From contig NW_004086886.1 of NCBI RefSeq assembly GCF_000220395.1, positions 1 to 64,000 on the forward strand: 64,000 bases of DNA, read 5' to 3'. The translations under genes were made by a program, and so were the position numbers. The DNA is from Ichthyophthirius multifiliis. Taxonomy: Eukaryota; Ciliophora; Oligohymenophorea; Hymenostomatida. Numbering within the stretch: the stretch's first letter is position 1; each line of letters starts with the position of its first letter. The notes beneath the pieces are model-generated. The model did not search any database. It had not been told where the DNA came from and worked only from the letters and a program-made list of their open reading frames with translations. Shown here piece after piece: positions 58,234-64,000 of the stretch.

Positions 58234-61200
58234 TCATAATTACGCATTATTATCATTATTATCAATTTAAGTATTATAATTTTATTCAAAATAATTTTTT
58301 TAAATTTATTTATATTTTCTTTTTCTTTTTCTTTTAAAATTTGCACCCATTATATTACTTTAATCTAAGGGATTTAATGTCTATTATTGGATTCTAATAA
58401 TTTAAACATTTTAAATTTATTATAAATTATTAGAATCATTAGTTTTATTACTTATGTTTCTTAAATTCATTTATTTACTACTACTTCTACTTTGTTGTTA
58501 AGAAAAATTATAAGTTTCTTAGTTATCTTTATAAATAAGCTTTTATTTTATCATTTTATAAACTTAAATCAACGAATATAGCATTTCCTTTAAATATAAT
58601 AATAATTCTAATATAAAAATCCCAAATAAAAAAGACACAGTAATCCACCCTATTTTTATTCTTTAATGTTCTTCATATTTTTAAGTATCCAATAGCCAAA
58701 ATAAAGAGAATGTACCTCCAAAAAATAATAATTCATTTAAAATATTTCTTATGTTATCTATTTTTTACTCTAAGGGCTTCGTTTTTATTATACATATTAA
58801 CAATATTAGATGTCCTAAACACATAAAGATAATTTATAATAAAGGAAAATCATGAAATAGTATTATTACTATACAAAAATAGAATTTTCTTATATAAAGT
58901 ATGATATTAAAATATTTAAAATTAAGTTCTTTATGTAAATAAGAAAATATATGAGGATGTTTATTAAAATAGATATAATAAAAGAAAAAAAAAGGCAAAA
59001 TACAAAGTAAAAAGGCAAGTATAGTAAAAAAATAATTAACAATTTCTTCAAAAAAATAATTATATTCTAAATTTTAGAATTAAACAAAAACTCCGAAACA
59101 TATATCTTAATAAATAGTCCATAATAAGTCAAAATAAATAGAAATATTTAAAAAATTCTTTCTAAAATTTTAAATATAAGTTTAGAATTTTAATTTATTA
59201 TATAACATTTTCTCAAGTAAAAATACTAAAAGATCAATAAAAATTAAAGTAAATATCAAACTAAAATTTTCTCCTAAACACATATATATATATATTATTA
59301 AAAAAAAAAAAAAAGCAAAAAACCTGAACTTGATAATAAAAAAGCATCGACATCTCTTTCTTTAAATTTTTTTTTAGGCTCATATTAAATTTTATTATAA
59401 TTTTTCATAAAACTAAAAAAATTTATAAACGGAATTTCAAAAGCATCCGTAATATCATATAAAAGATCTAAATTAAAAGGATTACTAAAAAATAATAAAA
59501 AATAATAAAAAATAATAAAAAAAATAATAATAATAAATAAAAAAATACTCAACATTAATAAATACCATCATAAAAATTAATTAAGAAATATCCACAAAAG
59601 AAGCTAAAATACCATAATTTCCTGTCAAACTTAGAGGCAAAATAGAGCTTATTCCAAAAACAGAAATTCCCTAACTTATGCTTGCAATATTTTCCTTAGT
59701 TTAATATCCTATTCCAGACTAAAAGTTGAATTATCCTTAAATAACTTACGGTGTTTTTTAAATATTATACACTTCTGAGTTTAAAAAGGAAATTTCTATA
59801 ATTAAAAACTTAGGAGGATTTCTTATAAAAGAAAAATTTATTTCTAATATATTTTCAGATGAATCTTTTACAAAAATTTCAATTGTATAATATTCAAAGT
59901 CATTTATTTAAATTTTTAATATTTTCTTTATTTCGTTTAAGTTATTTATTACTAAATTTCTCTCCTAAAATATTACCAAAACCGTATTTTTTTCAATTTA
60001 TAATTCATATTCTATTTATTTCTCAATTATTTTACAAATCTAATAATTTTCGTCTTTTTAATAACCCTATGGACAATCCAAAAGGCAATTTCCATTAAAT
60101 AAGTAACTTCCTTTTAAGCATATTATGCAATTTTTATAATTATTATTATCACATTTAGAACAATATTAATTAAAGCATTTCTCACAAACCATTTAGTCTT
60201 TATTTTCGTAATATTTCTCCGGACAAGAAATATTACAAGTATTATTTTATTAAAAAAAATAAGATTATTTGCAAAATATGCAATCTTAATTTGTCTATCC
60301 AAAACACTTTAAACAAAATTCATGACATTATTCGCATTTTTTTTCTTTTTAATTGAAATAATAATTATCTAAACATTATAAATAACATGTTTTTTCAAAT
60401 AAAAAAAATTAATTTTCACATTTAGTACATTCGCCTGAAAAATCAGTACATTCAGAACAATTTAAAGGACATTTTTGACATGTTTAATCATATTCTTTAT
60501 AATAAGATAAAGGACAAGTATATAAGCAAATGTTATTTGTCAAATCTAAATATGTATTATTTATACATTTTAAACAAGAAGTTTGAGAAGTACATTCTTC
60601 GCAATCTTTTTTTTTTATATTAAAAAAATTTTTTTTTTTTGGGAAGGGGGGGGTTATTTACATTAGGAACAAAAAACACATATTCCATCTGTATTTCTGA
60701 ATTAATTTTATAAACATATATTTTCTTTTTTACAAGTATTTGAGTCTTAAACAATAGTTCCTTCAGGACATTTATCAAAACATTATTTTTCATATAAAAA
60801 ATAATCTGCTATACATTATGTACATTCATTTTGGTTTAAACATTTAAAACAGAAATCTTGTTTATTTATATAATAATTAATATTATTTATTAAATTAAAA
60901 AAAATAAGATTGATATTTTTATTTTTTCTGTAATTTTTATTTTATTAATAAAAAAATGCTATTTATTTAATTTTTTTTTTTTTTTTTTGATAATTAAGTT
61001 TTTTTTAAAAAAAAATAGTAATATATATTATTATATTTTTTACTAAATTAACAAGAAACACACTTTCCATTTGAATCTTTATATTCATTTTCCATACATT
61101 ATATTTATATCTATATTTATATTTAGCATTAATTTCCAGGAATAATATCAGTTCCTGGAGGACATTGATCATAACATTTTTTTTCATATAAATATTTATC

Positions 61201-61976
61201 ATTAAAACATTTAAGACATTCATTTAATTATATACATTATAAACAATTTTATTAACATTTTTCATAATCAATTTTTATTTGCTGAATACCCAATAAATCA
61301 TTACCTTCTAATAATATTTGGAATTGCTTTATTTATTTTTTAAAAATATAAATATTAATAAAAAGAGTTAAATATATATTAAAAAGATTAATTTTTTATA
61401 AATAATATATTATTATTATTATTTTAAAAAACCAATTTTTAATCTGTTTGATCTACTTCCAAAGCCAATGAATGAAATTTAGATTCTACATAATTAGATA
61501 AACAATAAGTACTATCATTTTAAAAAAGAGAATAATTTTCAGTATGTACATATTCTTTTATTATTTTAGAATTAACATATAATTTGTATTTACTATATAC
61601 GCTCCAACGTTAAAACAATACTAAATTAATATTAATATTTAATTTATAATAAGGATCTTTTATTTCCAAATTTAATTTTAATATTTGATCACTTTTTAAT
61701 ATAAGTAAATTAGGTTGAATATTTTTAATACATTATATTATACATTCTTTATTTTATAAAAATCCATCAGAAGTTTAAATTATAATTTTATTTATATCAG
61801 ATAGTCTTTTTGCTGTATATTCATCACAACTATTTTTAAAACTTTCAATTTAAAATATAGTAATCTATGTATTAATCTCATTCAGTAATTCTTTTTATTA
61901 ATGAATAAAGAAAATAAAAAGAAATTTTGGAATTACAATAAACGAATATAAGAAATTTAATAATAGATTAAAACAT
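58234..61976 (-). CDS. Furin-like cysteine-rich repeat membrane protein (receptor-like)
   Basis: Large surface protein. The N-terminus MFQSIIKFLIFVYCNS is signal-peptide-like but one base out of frame with the next segment. The ectodomain continues DINKIIIQTSDGFLQNKEC, QRWSVYSKYKLYVNSKII and TENYSLFQNDSTYCLSNYV. From about 61310 to 60110 come many furin/growth-factor-receptor repeats: CFKCLNQNECTQC, YEKQCFDKCPEGTIV, CQKCPLNCSECTDFSGEC, CHEFCLKCFGQTNQDC, CPEKYYENKDQMVCEKC, CSKCDNNNYKNCIIC. Next is a beta-rich domain and hydrophobic segments (ISVFGISSILPLSLTGNYGI, and several more to 58600), so it is multipass at the C-terminal end. The cytosolic tail is basic (GANFKRKRKRKYKQ) and ends at TGA 58234-58236. 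At least four AT-rich introns; exon borders are partly unresolved. Ciliates have large families of such proteins; the ligand is unknown. Confidence 0.8.
60607..60664 (-). other. Intron containing an isolated C8 (G8 on plus) tract
   Basis: On the minus strand the intron starts GTAAATAACCCCCCCC, continues CTTCCC, then A-rich, and ends AAAG before DCEECTSQTSC. The plus-strand G run is 60646-60653. Coding resumes cleanly on each side, so it is intronic. Confidence 0.65.
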
Positions 61977-64000
61977 TTTTGAATTAATTAAGTATATACA
62001 ATATTTTTAATTATATTTTTTTTTATTTTTAGAAAAAATATTAAATATAAAATTATTAAAAAAATTATAAAATTTAATATAATATAATATTTTTAATTTA
62101 TTTATACAATGAATTATTATCAGAAAATATATTAAAATATCTATTTGTTCTTATAGAATAATTATATATATTTAATTAGAAAATTGATTATATTTCAATT
62201 TTATTATTGACAAAAAAATTTAAAAAATATTTTATTTTTTTATTTTAATTGAGGATAAAACTGCTTTAATTATTAAATTATTATAAATTCTTTTATAAAA
62301 CTTTATTATTTTTTTGACTTAATTCAGCTTATTTTTATTTATATTTTTTGTTTTAAAATAAAAATATTATATTATTTACTTTTTTTTTTTTTTTTATAAA
62401 TTAAATATTTTTAAATAATTTTAATTTTGTTTTTTTAAATTGATAAATTTATTAATTTTTCTATATATTATAATTTATATTTTCATTATTATTTAAAACT
62501 TTATTTTAATATTATTAATCTTTTTTATTTTTTCTATTTCAACTATTATTATATTAGAAAATAATCACATATTCATTTTTTTTAAGATATTATTTATTTA
62601 TAAAATTTATTTTTTGTTTACAAAATCTAATTATATTTTATAATATTTTTTACTTTAGATTAATTATTTCAAGTAATTTTTTTAAAAAAATATTATGTTA
62701 AATTAAATAATCGAGAAATTTTTATTTAAATATAATTATTATGTGCTTATATAAATAAAATAATGAATATTTAAATTAATTTATTCTAAAAAATTAATAA
62801 TAATCTATATTTTTGTTTTTTAAATAAAATAGACTAAATTTAAATATTGTATTAAATTATACATATAGAAAAGATAATAATTTTATTATTCTTTTCTTAA
62901 AAAATGCTAATAATAAATTAAATTTAAATATATAATGCAATTTATATAAATGTAAGTAATATTAATATGCTTATCATTTTTAATTTAGATTTAATTAAAA
63001 TATTATTATTATATATAAGTTATTATTTTTATATTATCATTCTATATATAAAAATAATGAATATTATATATTAATACTATTTTATAATATTTATAAAAAT
63101 TTATTTTATTCTATACCTGTCTTCATTTTTTTACCGTCAAAAAACATAATTTATTATTTTTAATTTAAAATCAAATAATTTATCTTTTTATTTTTAAAAA
63201 AAAATATAATAAAAATAAATATAATATATTTTTGCTCTTTTAATTTATTAGGAGAATAATATATATATATGATCAACTTACATTTTTATTTTGATTAACT
63301 GTTTTAATAACTAAAAAGTTAGTTTTTGCAATATATATTGTACTATTATTATTAAATTCGAATTTTTACCCAGTTTTTATTATATTATTTTTTAATAATG
63401 CACTTATATATTCATAAAACGAATATTTACTAATTTTTGGTGTATTTATTATAAACATATCATATATTTTAATATTTAAATAAAAATAGTTATTCTTAAA
63501 TAATTTTTAAAATTTAAAAGAAAATATCTAAAAAAAATATAAAATTAGAATGTTAAAAACTATTTAAGAAAATAAAAAAAATATAGTTTAATGAAAATAG
63601 AAGAATTATTATTGTTTTATAAATAAATTTCAATAATTATTTATGAATCTAATCTAATCTTAATAAAAATTACATATTTAAATAAAAAAATATTACTATT
63701 TATAAAATTTTCATTAATATGAAAATACTATATCTCAAATAATTTATTTATAAATTTTATTGTAATAATATAGTTTAAAAAATTCGTATTTTTTTCAAAA
63801 ATTAAATTATTTGTTTTAATTTAAGTTATTTTATTTTAAGATGTCTTATTATTTAAAAAATATAAACAAAAGAAGATAATAAATAATCAAATCTTAAAAA
63901 AAAAAATTAATCAAAAACTTTATGAATTAATTATTATAAAAATATATATAAAGTATATAAAAATTTGAATTAAAAATAAAAAATGTTTTAAATATAAATT
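61977..64000. other. 2-kb gene-free AT-rich right end
   Basis: Low-complexity A/T on both strands with no codon structure, motif or RNA gene. No telomeric repeat at the right edge, so the window is internal to a chromosome or contig. Confidence 0.55.

Noticed and set aside
60641-60656. G-rich tract as an internal telomere (GGGGTT)n
   Set aside because: There is only one G run and no tandem hexamer; it lies within an intron.
1-64000. Impression that nearly all genes are broken by TAA and TAG stops
   Set aside because: Conserved Gln positions in Rab, GALK2, importin and others coincide with TAA/TAG, so they are sense codons in the ciliate code.

Overview
The window looks like macronuclear DNA of an oligohymenophorean ciliate, most like Ichthyophthirius or a close relative of Tetrahymena. 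Base composition is extremely AT-rich (I estimate well over 80%). Long, well-conserved proteins appear only when TAA and TAG are read as glutamine and TGA is the only stop. Introns are short (about 40-270 nt), AT-rich and GT...AG. No telomere, rRNA, tRNA, CRISPR array, transposon or virus-like element was recognised.

I find 27 protein genes or gene remnants on both strands. From left to right: an alveolin-type epiplasmic protein (+, 1.1-2.1 kb); importin-5/karyopherin beta-3 (-, 2.3-5.7); a TRIM37-like RING/B-box/MATH protein (+, 6.2-8.7); a second alveolin (+, 9.6-10.7); a very long coiled-coil protein (-, 11.1-15.4); a TPR protein (-, 17.1-19.4); a PI4K-beta/Pik1-like lipid kinase (+, 20.3-23.0); a Rab11-like GTPase (+, 23.1-23.8); a SAM-domain protein (-, 24.2-25.6) head to head with an SSNA1/DIP13 homologue (+, 25.8-26.1); a GCN2-like eIF2-alpha kinase (+, 26.6-31.3); a second Rab11-like GTPase (+, 31.6-32.6); a possibly PAS-like protein (-, 33.1-34.3); a coiled-coil protein (-, 35.7-36.5); a coiled-coil/mitochondrial-carrier fusion (+, 37.2-40.1); a B-box coiled-coil protein (-, 40.3-41.4); a multipass membrane protein (-, 41.9-42.9); two dual-specificity phosphatases (+, 43.2-43.8 and 45.5-47.2) flanking VTA1/LIP5 (-, 44.0-44.9); a GALK2-type GHMP kinase (+, 47.4-49.0); a degenerate protein kinase (-, 49.2-50.0); a small basic protein (+, 50.7-50.9); an N-terminal MGC EF-hand protein (+, 51.3-52.0); a weakly supported protein (-, 52.6-53.4); a tetraspanin-like protein (+, 54.4-55.1); a copine (-, 55.7-57.7); and a furin-repeat membrane receptor-like protein (-, 58.2-62.0).

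The contents fit a free-swimming or parasitic ciliate cell: cortex (alveolins), basal body/centriole (SSNA1, TRIM37-like), membrane traffic (two Rab11-like proteins, PI4K-beta, VTA1, copine, importin) and stress signalling (GCN2). I see no operon logic. Genes are single units separated by 0.2-2 kb of almost pure A/T, in which (TA)n, (AAATATAT)n and T-run/A-run tracts recur.

For many genes the proposed exons add up exactly to an open frame: importin-5 (1103 aa), TRIM37-like (705), alveolin 2 (363), carrier fusion (886), GALK2 (472), both phosphatases (179, 589), VTA1 (283), EF-hand (154), SSNA1 (99), tetraspanin (217), B-box (393) and membrane protein (318). Several others (alveolin 1, long coiled coil, TPR, PI4K, GCN2 first exon, copine, degenerate kinase) need a one-base change of frame, usually -1 and usually inside an A run. 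Assembly homopolymer error is the leading explanation. All ends were read by eye, so distances between paralogues and database matches are unverified.
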